DNA from: Actinomycetota bacterium
GTDB lineage: Bacteria > Actinomycetota > Actinomycetes > Streptosporangiales > Streptosporangiaceae
Length of the DNA stretch: 64,000 nt
Assembly: GCA_019240215.1 (NCBI GenBank)
Contig: JAFAYQ010000049.1
Span: 1-64,000, forward strand
Direction of reading: 5' to 3'
Positions 15,720 through 24,045 of this stretch are shown here, piece by piece. The notes beneath the pieces were generated by a model, which saw only the letters and a list, made by a program, of their open reading frames with translations, was not told the DNA's origin and did not search any database. The translations under genes and the position numbers were made by a program. Position 1 is the first letter of the stretch; each line of letters opens with the position of its first letter.

Positions 15720-16532
15720 GTGAGCAACGACAGCTGGGACAGCCTCAGTCTGGCCGGGCGGTTCGCCGACGACGCCTACGCCTCGGTCAAGGGCTACGTG
15801 CGCACCTACGTCCTGCACCAGCACCTGCTGGAGCACCTGCCGCCCGCCCCCGCGCCGGTGCTGGACGTCGGCGGCGGGGCCGGTCACCAGTCGTTCCCGC
15901 TGGCCGAGGCCGGCTACGACGTGACCGTGCTCGACCCGTCGGCCGCCATGCTGGATAAAGCGCGGCAGCGCCTCGAGCGGCTACCGGCGCCGGCCCGGCG
16001 ACGGGTCCGGCTGATCGAGGCCGACGGCGAGCAGGCCGACCAGGCGGTGGACGGTCAGCGGTTCGCGGCCGTGCTCTGCCACGGCGTGCTCGGCTACCTG
16101 GACCAGCCGGCGCCGCTGGTCGCCCAGCTCTGCCGGTGCGCGGCGCCGGGCGGGCTGGTCTCGATCATGACCGGCAACGCCCACGCCAGCGCGGTCCGCC
16201 CGGCCCTGGAACGGCGCTGGGATGACGCCCTGGCCGCGTTCGACTCCCGGACCGAGATCGGGGTGCTGGGGGTGCCGGGCCGGGCCGACACCGTCGAGGA
16301 GCTCAGCGAGCTGATCCGCGGCCACGGCGTGCCGCCGGCGGCTTGGTACGGGGTCTGGCTGTTCGTCGACTGGCTCGAGTTCGGCGGGGCCGAGCTTGAC
16401 CCCGGCGACACCGACCAGGTGCGGGCGACGGCCGCGGTCGAGCTCGAAGCCAGCCGCCGCGACCCCTACCGCCAGCTCAGCCGGGTCTTCCATCTGGTCG
16501 GGCGCAAGGCTGCTGACCAGGGCGCGGGCTGA
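15720..16532 (+). CDS. SAM-dependent methyltransferase, CmoM/SmtA-like
   Basis: Class I methyltransferase of 270 aa. The N-terminus 'FADDAYASVKGYVRTYVLHQHL' matches the pattern of CmoM (SmtA), which methylates carboxymethoxyuridine in tRNA. Motif I is 'VLDVGGGAGHQSFPLAEAG', with 'VTVLDPSAAML' and 'GVLGYLDQP' following. Start is the GTG at 15720; an ATG eight bases earlier runs into a stop after three codons. Function by similarity only: the neighbouring TetR and lipid genes do not suggest tRNA modification, so a small-molecule role is possible. Confidence 0.7.
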   Translation: MSNDSWDSLSLAGRFADDAYASVKGYVRTYVLHQHLLEHLPPAPAPVLDVGGGAGHQSFPLAEAGYDVTVLDPSAAMLDKARQRLERLPAPARRRVRLIEADGEQADQAVDGQRFAAVLCHGVLGYLDQPAPLVAQLCRCAAPGGLVSIMTGNAHASAVRPALERRWDDALAAFDSRTEIGVLGVPGRADTVEELSELIRGHGVPPAAWYGVWLFVDWLEFGGAELDPGDTDQVRATAAVELEASRRDPYRQLSRVFHLVGRKAADQGAG

Positions 16533-16549
16533 TTGCGGGCGGCCTCAGC

Positions 16550-17044
16550 TCATTGTGCGTAATACTTTTGCCGGACCGTTGACTGCCATTTCAGGAAAAC
16601 ATCGTTCAGCCCGTTGTCATTGGTGTGCTCGGGTATCGGATGGACGAATACGTCGGTGACGCCCGCGTCGAATACTCCGCCGGTGACGCAGTCTTCCTTG
16701 AAGATCAGCAGCGGAAGTCCCAAGCCAAAGAGAATGCCGGCTTCCAGGTCATTCCACGGGGTGGGAAAAGACACCGGTGCCCGGGTGTGCTGCTCGTTTT
16801 TGGTGCCGGGTTTCGACACTCCGCTCAGGCTCCGGAACTGTTCGAATCCCAAAATGATTCCGCCCGCGCAGTGTCTGGCGATGACGAGGACCTCGCGGAG
16901 CGGGAACTCCGTCGGATAATCCGAGCGGCCGAGCGCGCGTGGCTCCAATTTGTACCGCTTCAGATGCGTCAGTACCACTTTGCGCGCAGCTTCCTGTTTC
17001 GCGCTCAGGCTGGTCGGGCACGAGACAAAGACCGGTATATCCAT
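16550..17044 (-). CDS. orphan protein with TIR/nucleoside-deoxyribosyltransferase-like features
   Basis: Protein of 164 aa, start ATG 17044 with GAGGTG 6 bases upstream. It opens with a beta-strand, 'DIPVFVSCPTSL', has 'LGRSDYPTEFPLREVLVIAR' and 'GGIILGFEQF', and then 'PWNDLEAGILFGLGLPLLIF'. The Glu in that last segment sits where TIR and nucleoside deoxyribosyltransferase folds keep their catalytic Glu. I know this as a conserved hypothetical pattern; the enzymatic assignment is inference. Base composition is clearly lower in GC than on both sides, which suggests recent acquisition. No defence partner gene is adjacent. Confidence 0.55.
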   Translation of the reverse strand: MDIPVFVSCPTSLSAKQEAARKVVLTHLKRYKLEPRALGRSDYPTEFPLREVLVIARHCAGGIILGFEQFRSLSGVSKPGTKNEQHTRAPVSFPTPWNDLEAGILFGLGLPLLIFKEDCVTGGVFDAGVTDVFVHPIPEHTNDNGLNDVFLKWQSTVRQKYYAQ

Positions 17045-17250
17045 CTGAAACACCTCTGCGCCGGTGTGGCGAATAAAGCGCGGTACCAAGTTAAAGGATA
17101 TAGGCGGCGGTCTCGGTAATTTCCCGGTCAGGACCCGCGGCCCGATTGTTACCAAGTTCTTACGATGGCCCGCTCCGGCCAGCCGCGGCGGCGGGCCCTT
17201 CGTAGATGTAGGCGATGGAGGGGAGAGGCCTACTCATCGGAGGAAGCACC

Positions 17251-17709
17251 GTGACGCAGCGAAACCAGCCGGCTACGGACCCTTCGCGGCGGCGGGCTCT
17301 GGCCGGATTTGGCCTGGCCGGTCTGGCCGCGACGCTGACCGCCTGCGGGGGGAGCAGTGGCTCGCCCGCCGCGGGCAGCTCGCAGGACTCCTCCGGTGGC
17401 GGGGGTGCCGGCCGTGGGGCGGGCCACGCGCTCGGCCCCGCCAGCGACGTCCCGGTCGGCGGGGGCAAGGTGTTCGCGGCCGCCCAGGTCGTCGTGACCC
17501 AGCCCGCCGCCGGTCAGTACGAGGGGTTCACCGCGGTCTGCACCCACGCGCAGTGCATCCTCGACCAGGTCGCCGACGGCACCATCGACTGCCCCTGCCA
17601 CGGCAGCAAGTTCAGCGCCAAGGACGGCAGCGTGGTCGCCGGGCCCGCGACCAATCCGCTGCCCCGCATCAAGATCTCGGTCAGCTCCGGCCAGATCTCA
17701 CTGGGCTGA
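17251..17709 (+). CDS. Rieske [2Fe-2S] lipoprotein, Tat-type signal
   Basis: Exported electron-transfer protein of 152 aa. '[21 protein letters not shown]' at residues 12-32 is a twin-arginine signal with a lipobox Cys32. A Ser/Gly linker is followed by the Rieske cluster motifs: Cys97-x-His99 in 'CTHAQC' and Cys114-x-x-His117 in 'CPCHGS', with Cys102 and Cys116 as the disulfide pair. The GTG at 17251 is chosen because GGAGG lies 7 bases before it. It resembles standalone actinomycete Rieske proteins; the partner oxidase is not in this neighbourhood. Confidence 0.9.
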   Translation: MTQRNQPATDPSRRRALAGFGLAGLAATLTACGGSSGSPAAGSSQDSSGGGGAGRGAGHALGPASDVPVGGGKVFAAAQVVVTQPAAGQYEGFTAVCTHAQCILDQVADGTIDCPCHGSKFSAKDGSVVAGPATNPLPRIKISVSSGQISLG

Positions 17710-17866
17710 CCAGCCGGTCGCGCACGGGCGCCTGCGCGGCTCCACGGCCTCGCGGCCCGGCGGCCACAGACACAGGTGGCCTGGCGCCGGACACAGCTGA
17801 CCTGCGGGTGCCGCCGTAATAGGCCCAAACTGACCTCAATCGGTTTAATACCCGGCCATCCTGCGT

Positions 17867-17890
17867 CATAATGCATTGTGCATCCGCACA
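17867..17890 (+). promoter_or_regulatory. promoter and overlapping dyads before the RpiR gene
   Basis: CATAAT (17867-17872) is a good -10 box. Overlapping it are ATGCA-TTG-TGCAT (17871-17883) and TGTGC-ATCC-GCACA (17877-17890), two nested inverted repeats suited to repressor binding next to the RpiR start. Confidence 0.5.
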
Positions 17891-17915
17891 TGCGCGTGAC
17901 TCGGGAGGAGCGAGG

Positions 17916-18803
17916 ATGGACATCGGCGTCCTGGTGACGATCCGGTCGCTCCTGCCCAACCTGGCCCCGGTCGAGCGCCGGGTGGCGCAGGCGGTGCTCG
18001 ACGACCCGGGCGGCGCCGCCCGGCAGTCGATCTCCGAGCTGTCCCGGTCCTGCGGCACCTCGGCCACCACCGTGGTGCGGTTCTGCCGGGCGATCGGGCT
18101 GAGCGGCTATCCCGAGCTCCGGCTGGCGCTGGCGGCCGCCGTCGCCACCGACGACGCCGGGTCGCTGGCGGTCGTCGCCCAGGACATCAGCCCCGGCGAC
18201 GACGCCGCCCTGATCGCCAAGAAGATCGCTTACGCGGACGCCGCCGCGGTCACCGATACCGCCAACCACCTGGACCCGGCCGTAGTTGTCAACGTTGTCA
18301 ACGCCTTGGCGGACGCCGCCCGGATCGACATCTACGGGGTCGGCGCCAGCGGCTACGTCGGCCAGGACCTGCAGCAGAAGCTGCAGCGGATCGGGCGGCC
18401 GGCGTTCGCCTGGCCGGACCCGCACCTGGCCATCACCTCGGCCGCGCTGCGGACCGAGGGCGACGTGGCGGTCGGCCTGTCGCACACCGGCACCACCGTG
18501 GACACGATCGACGCGCTGAAGGAGGCCCGGCGCGGCGGCGCGGTCACGGTCGCGGTCACCAACTTCCCCTGGTCGCCGATCACCGAGGCGGCCGACCACG
18601 TGCTGCTGACCGCCGCCCGCGAGACCGCGTTCCGGTCCGGCGCCATGACCAGCCGGATCGCCCAGCTGACGGTGATCGACTGCGTGTTCGTGGTGCTGGC
18701 CCAGCGCGATCTGCCCGCCACCCGGGCCGCGCTGGAGCGGACCTACACCGCCGCTCAGGCCAAGCGGACCCGCCGCGGCCGCCGCCCGTCGCCCGAAACC
18801 TAG
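17916..18803 (+). CDS. MurR/RpiR-family transcriptional regulator with SIS domain
   Basis: Regulator of 295 aa. The N-terminal RpiR helix-turn-helix has 'SISELSRSCGTSATTVVRFCRAIGLSGYPELRLAL' across about residues 36-70. The C-terminal half is a sugar-isomerase (SIS) domain that binds phosphosugars ('IDIYGVGASGYVGQDL' and 'GLSHTGTTVDTIDAL'). GGGAGGAG about 7 bases before ATG 17916 fixes the start. No sugar-phosphate gene adjoins, so its regulon is elsewhere or includes the acyltransferase gene that follows. Confidence 0.88.
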   Translation: MDIGVLVTIRSLLPNLAPVERRVAQAVLDDPGGAARQSISELSRSCGTSATTVVRFCRAIGLSGYPELRLALAAAVATDDAGSLAVVAQDISPGDDAALIAKKIAYADAAAVTDTANHLDPAVVVNVVNALADAARIDIYGVGASGYVGQDLQQKLQRIGRPAFAWPDPHLAITSAALRTEGDVAVGLSHTGTTVDTIDALKEARRGGAVTVAVTNFPWSPITEAADHVLLTAARETAFRSGAMTSRIAQLTVIDCVFVVLAQRDLPATRAALERTYTAAQAKRTRRGRRPSPET

Positions 18804-18899
18804 GCCGCGGCCGGCCGCACCGGACCGTAATGTGACCTGCGCCGCGCTCACGGCCAAGGTCCCACGGTGCGCGCACCGTGTCCGGTAACGTCCATCTGC

Positions 18900-20300
18900 G
18901 TGACCAGTGCCCCCGAGCGATTGGCCACGGAGCCGACGCCTTCCCCCCAGCACACCCCTTCCCCCGAGCAGACCGTGCCCGCCGCGCCGAAAGGCCGCCG
19001 GCTGGCGTGGCTCGACGCGATGCGCGGGTTCGCCGCGCTGTGCGTGGTCTTCGACCACATGGGCGACATCGTGCTGCAGCGGGTGCACGCCGGCGTCTAC
19101 ACCGTGATCGACACCGGCCAGTACGGCGTCTTCGTGTTCTTTCTGGTCAGCGGCTACATCATTCCGGCCTCGCTCGAGCGCAAGGGCAGCGTCCGCGGCT
19201 TCTGGGTGAGCCGGGTGTTCCGGCTGTACCCGCTCTACATCCTGGCTCTGGCGCTGTCGATCCTGGCCTACAAGACCGGCTTCGGCGCCATCCACGGGGC
19301 CCAGAACTCGCCCAAGAACTGGGCCTACGCGCTCCCGTTCATGATGTCGAACCTGCTCAACGGGGCCAACGTCCCCAACGTGATCTGGACGCTGTCGTTC
19401 GAGATGGTGTTCTACCTGCTGCTGACCGCGCTGTTCACGTTCCGGGTGCACCGCTACAGCGGCGGTTACGCGCTGGCCGCGGTGATCGGCGCGCTCGCGC
19501 TGGGCGGCATCCTGCCGATCTCCGGGCTGAACAGCCTGCACCTGCTCGGCCACTGGACCAGCGAGCGCCGGATCGCGATCCTGGCCGACTTCGGCATCTT
19601 CATCGGCCTGGCGCTGGCCGTCACCGGCCGGACGCGGCTGCGCGCGATCGGCGTGCTCATCGCCGCCGCTACCGGTATGACCCTGCTGCTGTTCAACACC
19701 AGCTACCCGTCGCCCGGCACCGGCCTGGTCATCCTCGCCCTGATGTTCACCGGCACCCTGCTCTACCGGGCCGAGCAGGGTCAGCTGCCCTGGAAGAAGG
19801 CGCTCGCGGTCGCGGGCACGGTGCTGGTGCTGGCGATCGCGGCGGGCCTGTGGCACGGGCCCGGCTGGATCCCGCGCGACTACACCCAGTGGCGGATCGA
19901 GTGGGTCTCCAGCCTGGTGCTGGCGGGCGCGACGTTCGCGATCGGCATGGCCCTGCGGCACAAGCGGGTGCCGGGCTGGCTGGCCTGGCTGGGCCTGGTC
20001 AGCTACTCGGTCTACCTGCTGCACCCGATCGTGCTGAACGCCTACTACTCGGTCGACGCGTTCGCGCAGCCGCACCCGTTCCCGATCCAGGTGCTGCTGG
20101 CGGCCGGCATCCTGGCCATGGTGCTGGGCCTGTCCGCCCTCAGCTACTACTTCATCGAGTCGCCGATGCAGAAGTACGGGCACCGGCTGGCCCGGGTCCT
20201 GCAGGCCCGGTTCGGCCCCGACACGATCCCGCCCACGCTGAACACGGCGCCTGACGCCGCGCCCACCGCGGCCGCGGCAGAGACCGCATCCAGCCACTAA
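18900..20300 (+). CDS. acyltransferase-3 family integral membrane protein (OafA/YrhL-like)
   Basis: Polytopic membrane enzyme of about 466 aa that transfers acyl groups onto surface carbohydrates or lipids. After a Pro/Thr-rich N-terminus come 'RLAWLDAMRGFAALCVVFDHM' with the family's R/H motif, and 'SRVFRLYPLYIL'. About ten hydrophobic segments follow, ending near 'YYFIESPMQKYG'. The GTG at 18900 is the chosen start but has only a weak ribosome site; an upstream ATG at 18867 is possible. Confidence 0.8.
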   Translation: MTSAPERLATEPTPSPQHTPSPEQTVPAAPKGRRLAWLDAMRGFAALCVVFDHMGDIVLQRVHAGVYTVIDTGQYGVFVFFLVSGYIIPASLERKGSVRGFWVSRVFRLYPLYILALALSILAYKTGFGAIHGAQNSPKNWAYALPFMMSNLLNGANVPNVIWTLSFEMVFYLLLTALFTFRVHRYSGGYALAAVIGALALGGILPISGLNSLHLLGHWTSERRIAILADFGIFIGLALAVTGRTRLRAIGVLIAAATGMTLLLFNTSYPSPGTGLVILALMFTGTLLYRAEQGQLPWKKALAVAGTVLVLAIAAGLWHGPGWIPRDYTQWRIEWVSSLVLAGATFAIGMALRHKRVPGWLAWLGLVSYSVYLLHPIVLNAYYSVDAFAQPHPFPIQVLLAAGILAMVLGLSALSYYFIESPMQKYGHRLARVLQARFGPDTIPPTLNTAPDAAPTAAAAETASSH

Positions 20301-20311
20301 TGTGAGCTTTT

Positions 20312-21070
20312 GTGGCAGCAATGACGGGGCCGACCTCCCTCTACCGGAAAGTCGCCGACGATCTGCGCGCCTCGATCGTGGCCGGCGAGTATCCGGCCGG
20401 GACCCGGCTGCCGTCCGAGAGCGACCTGGCCGAGCGGTACTCGGTGTCCCGGGGAACGATCCGCCAGGCGTTCGCGGCGCTGCGCGCGGACGGGGTGATC
20501 GCCTCCCGCCGTGGTGCCCGCCGCATCGTGCTGGGCGGCCCCCAGCTGCAGAGCTTCGGTGAGCTGGCCAGCTTCTCGCGCTGGGCGCACGCGGTCGGGG
20601 AGGTGCCCTCGGGCCGGGTGGTCGCGCTCGCCCGCCGCGAGGCCAAGCCGTCCGAGGCCGACCAGCTCGGGCTGGCCCTGGGCACGGCCGTCTACCACCT
20701 GATCCGGGTCCGGCTGCTGTCCGGCCGCCCGGTGATGATCGAGCGCACCACGTTCCCGGACCGGGTCGGGGCCATGGTGGCCGGGATCGACCTCGACCAC
20801 GAGTCGATCTACGAACGGCTCGGCCAGCTCGGCGTGATCTTCGCCGACGCCGAGCACATCATCGACTCGGTCGCCGCCACCGCCGACGACGCCCGGCTGC
20901 TGGAGACCCGGCCCCGGGTCCCGCTGCTGCGCGAACGGCGGCGCACCACCGACCCGGCCGGCACCCCGATCGAGTGGTCCGAGGACCGCTACCTGGGCAG
21001 CGAGGTCGCGTTCACCGTGCACAACTCGGTCGCGGTCAGCGCCCTCACCCGGTTGCCAGCAGGCGGGTGA
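20312..21070 (+). CDS. GntR-family regulator, HutC/UTRA type (PhnF-like)
   Basis: Transcriptional regulator of 252 aa. The wHTH is 'LYRKVADDLRASIVAGEYPAG', 'LPSESDLAERYSVSRGTIRQAF', and the effector part is a UTRA domain with 'FGELASFSRWAHA' and 'ERTTFP'. HutC-type members include PhnF, which governs phosphonate genes, and here it adjoins a phosphonate cluster. Its 3' end overlaps the 3' end of the opposite-strand HD gene by 26 bases. Its role as cluster regulator is inferred from position. Confidence 0.82.
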   Translation: MAAMTGPTSLYRKVADDLRASIVAGEYPAGTRLPSESDLAERYSVSRGTIRQAFAALRADGVIASRRGARRIVLGGPQLQSFGELASFSRWAHAVGEVPSGRVVALARREAKPSEADQLGLALGTAVYHLIRVRLLSGRPVMIERTTFPDRVGAMVAGIDLDHESIYERLGQLGVIFADAEHIIDSVAATADDARLLETRPRVPLLRERRRTTDPAGTPIEWSEDRYLGSEVAFTVHNSVAVSALTRLPAGG

Positions 21071-21629
21071 GCAGCGGCCGGAAGTGATCGAACTCCGGGG
21101 TGGGGCCGTCCGGGTCCTTGGCCTGCTCGTCCCAGCGCCGGACCGCCACCGCGGCCGCCGCCTGCGGCAGCGCCTCGAACGCGGTCACCTCGGCTTCGTT
21201 CATCGGGCCGCCCTGGACCGACAGCGTGTACACCGAGGCCGGCGACAGCTTCTCGAAGTAGCCGGGCTCGACCGCGCACAGGTAGCGCTTGGCCGCCACG
21301 TGCAGCCGGACCGGCTCGGTCACCTCAGGCCCGAACCACTGGGCCAGCCAGGCCGCCCCGCTGTCGCCGTGCCGGTTGTCGTGGCCGGCCATCAGCTCGC
21401 GCCCGCTGAGGGTGGCCCCGCAGATGTGGCCGACGTCGTGCAGCAGCGCCGCCGCCACCTGCTCGGGCGGCGCCCCCGCGGCCTCGGCCAGCGCCCCGGC
21501 CTGGCGCATGTGCACCGCCACGCTGACCTGTTCGCCCAGGTAGTCCTGGGCCCCTTCGCCGGCGAACAGGTCACCGATCTCCGTTACCGGGTCCAACGGG
21601 TTACACCCTTTCCTTATCCGTGTCTTCAA
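21045..21629 (-). CDS. PhnZ/TmpB-like HD-domain mixed-valence diiron oxygenase
   Basis: HD-domain protein of 194 aa that would cleave the C-P bond of a 1-hydroxyphosphonate. Seen, numbered from ATG 21629: Tyr30, Glu33 and His40 in 'YLGEQVSVAVHMRQ', His64-Asp65 and His68 in 'LLHDVGH'. Their spacing is the same as in PhnZ (Y24, E27, H34, H58-D59, H62). A further His is in 'NRHGDSG' and one in 'LHVAAKRYLC'. The ATG lies 29 bases inside the TmpA-like gene; a TTG at 21596 is an alternative start. Co-occurrence with a butyrobetaine-hydroxylase-type oxygenase favours the TmpB role, giving glycine betaine from trimethylaminoethylphosphonate. Confidence 0.8.
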   Translation of the reverse strand: MKTRIRKGCNPLDPVTEIGDLFAGEGAQDYLGEQVSVAVHMRQAGALAEAAGAPPEQVAAALLHDVGHICGATLSGRELMAGHDNRHGDSGAAWLAQWFGPEVTEPVRLHVAAKRYLCAVEPGYFEKLSPASVYTLSVQGGPMNEAEVTAFEALPQAAAAVAVRRWDEQAKDPDGPTPEFDHFRPLLTRLLATG

Positions 21630-22758
21630 GTATGGCCAGCGTGCTGGCCAGGCCGTCGAGGTCCGCGTAGCAACCCTGCAGCAGCCGCTGGCCGGTGCCG
21701 GTGAACGCGGTCCGCCCGTGCAGCACCCGGGTGTTGTCGAAGATCAGGCAGTCGCCCGCCGCCAGCCGCAGGGACAGCGCCAGCTCCGGTTCGGCCAGCC
21801 GCGCCGCCCACCGCCGATATGCCCGGTAAAAGGCTGCCACCTGCCTGGGAGTTCGCCGCAGGGCCTGCAGGCTGCGATTGTTGAACCGGATCCCGCGGAT
21901 GCGACCGTCCGCGCTCAGCTCGATCAGCGGCTGGTGCGCGCGCAGCTCGCTGTCGCGGTCGCGGTAACCGAACGGCACCGGGATGCTGGTCAGCACCGCG
22001 AACGACTCCGGGTCCTCGGCCCGCAGCGCGGCGGCGGCCGCGAATCCGTCCACCAGCAGGGTGTCCCCGCCGCGGGCGGCGCTGGCGTGACAGTGCAGCA
22101 GCTGGACGGTCGGGACCGGGTCCCGGTAGGGGTTGTCGGTGTGCGGGCTGAGCGCCAGGCCGGTCGAGGCCAGGTTGGCCGGGGTCGCCTCGACCCGGAC
22201 GTCGAACACCCGCCCGTAGTTGGTCTCCCGCACGTACCCGAACGTGCCCGCCACCGTGGCTACCAGCCCGGGCTCGGCCGGGACGCCCCGCAGCAGCGCG
22301 AACCCGCCGGTCAGGACGGCGCCCAGCGTCTCCGCCCGGTGTCCGCGGTCGGCCTGGTAGCGCTCCCAGTCGCCGATCGGGAGCGGGGCGTCGGGCCCGG
22401 CCCACAGTCGCTTGCCGTCTTCGGTCCGGAAGTCCGCGGCCCCAGGCACACCCACAGTCCCAGTAGCCCCGGTCACCCCTGCCGACTCAGCTGACCCGTT
22501 CACCCCAGCCGCGTCGTCGCCCGGCAGACCGTGGTCGGCCAGCCAGGCCCGCTCGAAGGTGGACCGGTGCCCGTCCGGCCCGAAGATCACCGTGACCGTG
22601 GCCGCGCTCTCCTCGACCCCGCTCACCACCAGATCCTCGGGCAGGTCGGTGATCTGGAACAGCTTCTGCCCGCTGCCCGGCACCCGGCACTGCGGGCACG
22701 GGCAGTTGTCCCGCAGCCACACCGCCGGCCACGTCCCCACGTCCACCGCCACGTCCAC
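21601..22758 (-). CDS. TmpA-like Fe(II)/2-oxoglutarate oxygenase (BBOX/TauD family)
   Basis: Dioxygenase of about 385 aa that would hydroxylate an aminoethylphosphonate-type substrate. The N-terminal zinc module has 'WLRDNCPCPQCR', and the Fe site is H-x-D in 'LSPHTDNPYRDP' with the distal His in 'RVLHGRTAF'. This is the gamma-butyrobetaine hydroxylase layout shared with TmpA. GTG 22758 is chosen because GGAGG precedes it by 7-8 bases; the frame runs open to 22809. A 30-residue Ala/Gly/Val/Thr-rich stretch about residue 85-115 is unusual. It overlaps the HD gene and is divergent from the FAD oxidase gene. Confidence 0.8.
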   Translation of the reverse strand: MDVAVDVGTWPAVWLRDNCPCPQCRVPGSGQKLFQITDLPEDLVVSGVEESAATVTVIFGPDGHRSTFERAWLADHGLPGDDAAGVNGSAESAGVTGATGTVGVPGAADFRTEDGKRLWAGPDAPLPIGDWERYQADRGHRAETLGAVLTGGFALLRGVPAEPGLVATVAGTFGYVRETNYGRVFDVRVEATPANLASTGLALSPHTDNPYRDPVPTVQLLHCHASAARGGDTLLVDGFAAAAALRAEDPESFAVLTSIPVPFGYRDRDSELRAHQPLIELSADGRIRGIRFNNRSLQALRRTPRQVAAFYRAYRRWAARLAEPELALSLRLAAGDCLIFDNTRVLHGRTAFTGTGQRLLQGCYADLDGLASTLAILEDTDKERV

Positions 22759-22797
22759 CGATACGCCCTCCACCGGCCACCATCCCGCCACCAAAAG

Positions 22798-22828
22798 TTG
22801 GCTATACAAGTTGAGACATGCCTATACT
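22798..22828. promoter_or_regulatory. CTATAC direct repeats in the divergent phosphonate promoter
   Basis: CTATAC occurs at 22802-22807 and 22822-22827, 20 bases apart (two helical turns). TTGGCT (22798) and TATACT (22823) could be -35/-10 for the rightward gene. The site lies in the A/T-rich gap between two oppositely oriented halves of the cluster and is a candidate operator for the GntR regulator. Confidence 0.45.
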
Positions 22829-22929
22829 AGTTTGCGGCGCTGGGCCCGATTCCGGGGGATTCATTCCGAGGAATTCCCCAGGTCGCTGGCTACCGGGCGT
22901 CTGAAGATCGACGACGGGAGGACAGGTAG

Positions 22930-24045
22930 ATGAACGGCGCAGGCCGGGTGGTTATCGTCGGCGGCGGGATCCTCGGCACGATGCACGCCGTGTCGGCCCG
23001 GCAGCGTGGTTACGAGGTGATCCAGCTCGAGCGCGAGGCGGACGCCCGCGGAGCCAGCGTCCGCAACTTCGGCCTGGTCTGGGTGAGCGGCCGCGCCCCC
23101 GGCCCCGAGCTCGACCTGGCCGTCCGCGCCCGTCAGCGCTGGGAGCAGATCACCGCCGACGTGCCCGCGGCCGGCTTCCGGCCGGCCGGGTCGCTGACCC
23201 TGGTCACCGGCGAGGCCGAGCTGGCCCTGCTCAAGGAGGCCTCGGCCCGGCCCGACGCCGCCCAGCGCGGTTTCCAGCTGCTCGACCCGGCCACCGTCCG
23301 CCAGGTCAACCCGGCCCTGCAGGGTGACTTCACCGGCGCGCTCTGGTGCCACCGCGACGCCATCGTCGAGCCCCGCCGGGCGGCCGCCGCCCTGCGCGCC
23401 CACCTGGACCGGTCGGCCGGTTACACCTGGCGGCCGGGCCGGGAGGCGATCGCGGTGGCCCCGAACGCGGTCCGCGACCACACCGGCCAGTGGCACCGGG
23501 GTGACCTGGTGGTGGTGTGCTCGGGAGCGGCCTACACCGGCCTGGCCGGGCCGCACCTGGCCGCCTACCCAGCCCCGCCGCTGCGCCGGGTGCGCCTGCA
23601 GATGATGCAGACCCAGCCGTTCGCGGGCCGGCTGACCACGGCGGTGGCCGACGGTGACTCGATGCGCTACTACCCGGCCTTCGACCTGCCCGGCCGGGCT
23701 GACCTGCCGCCGCAGCCACCGGTCGCCGCCCGCACCCGGGCCCAGCTGCTGCTGGTGCAGCGGCTGGACGGCACGCTGACCATCGGCGACACCCACGAGT
23801 ACGACGAGCCGTTCGGGTTCGACGTCGACGAGGACGCCTACGATCACCTGCGGGCCCGGGCCAGCCAGCTGCTCGGGGCGCCGCTGCCACCCACCCAGCG
23901 GCGCTGGGCCGGGGTCTACAGCCAGGTCACCACCGACGAGCTGTACCACCGATCGACCATCGAGCCGGGCGTGGTCCTGGTCACCGGGCCCGGCGGGCGC
24001 GGCATGACCTGCTCGCCCGCGATAGCGGAGGAGACGTTCGCATGA
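22930..24045 (+). CDS. FAD-dependent amine oxidase/oxidoreductase (TIGR03364-like)
   Basis: DAO-superfamily flavoenzyme of 371 aa. The FAD-binding motif is 'VVIVGGGILGTMHAVSARQRGYEV' at residues 6-29. TIGR03364 members recur beside phosphonate genes and are thought to oxidise aminoethylphosphonates to phosphonoacetaldehyde. GGGAGGA lies about 8 bases before the ATG. Its stop overlaps the start of the HAD gene as ATGA, so the aldehyde made here could be handed directly to that hydrolase. The substrate assignment is from family and context. Confidence 0.8.
   Translation: MNGAGRVVIVGGGILGTMHAVSARQRGYEVIQLEREADARGASVRNFGLVWVSGRAPGPELDLAVRARQRWEQITADVPAAGFRPAGSLTLVTGEAELALLKEASARPDAAQRGFQLLDPATVRQVNPALQGDFTGALWCHRDAIVEPRRAAAALRAHLDRSAGYTWRPGREAIAVAPNAVRDHTGQWHRGDLVVVCSGAAYTGLAGPHLAAYPAPPLRRVRLQMMQTQPFAGRLTTAVADGDSMRYYPAFDLPGRADLPPQPPVAARTRAQLLLVQRLDGTLTIGDTHEYDEPFGFDVDEDAYDHLRARASQLLGAPLPPTQRRWAGVYSQVTTDELYHRSTIEPGVVLVTGPGGRGMTCSPAIAEETFA

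Noticed and set aside
16840-16850. GTTCGAATCCC, like the T-psi-C arm of a tRNA
   Set aside because: It lies inside the 16550-17044 coding frame; no acceptor stem, D arm or anticodon arm can be drawn around it.
17514-20321. Very long open frame of about 900 codons on the minus strand
   Set aside because: It is a GC-rich shadow antisense to the RpiR and acyltransferase genes, with low-complexity Arg/Gly/Asp/Gln/Pro sequence and no domain.
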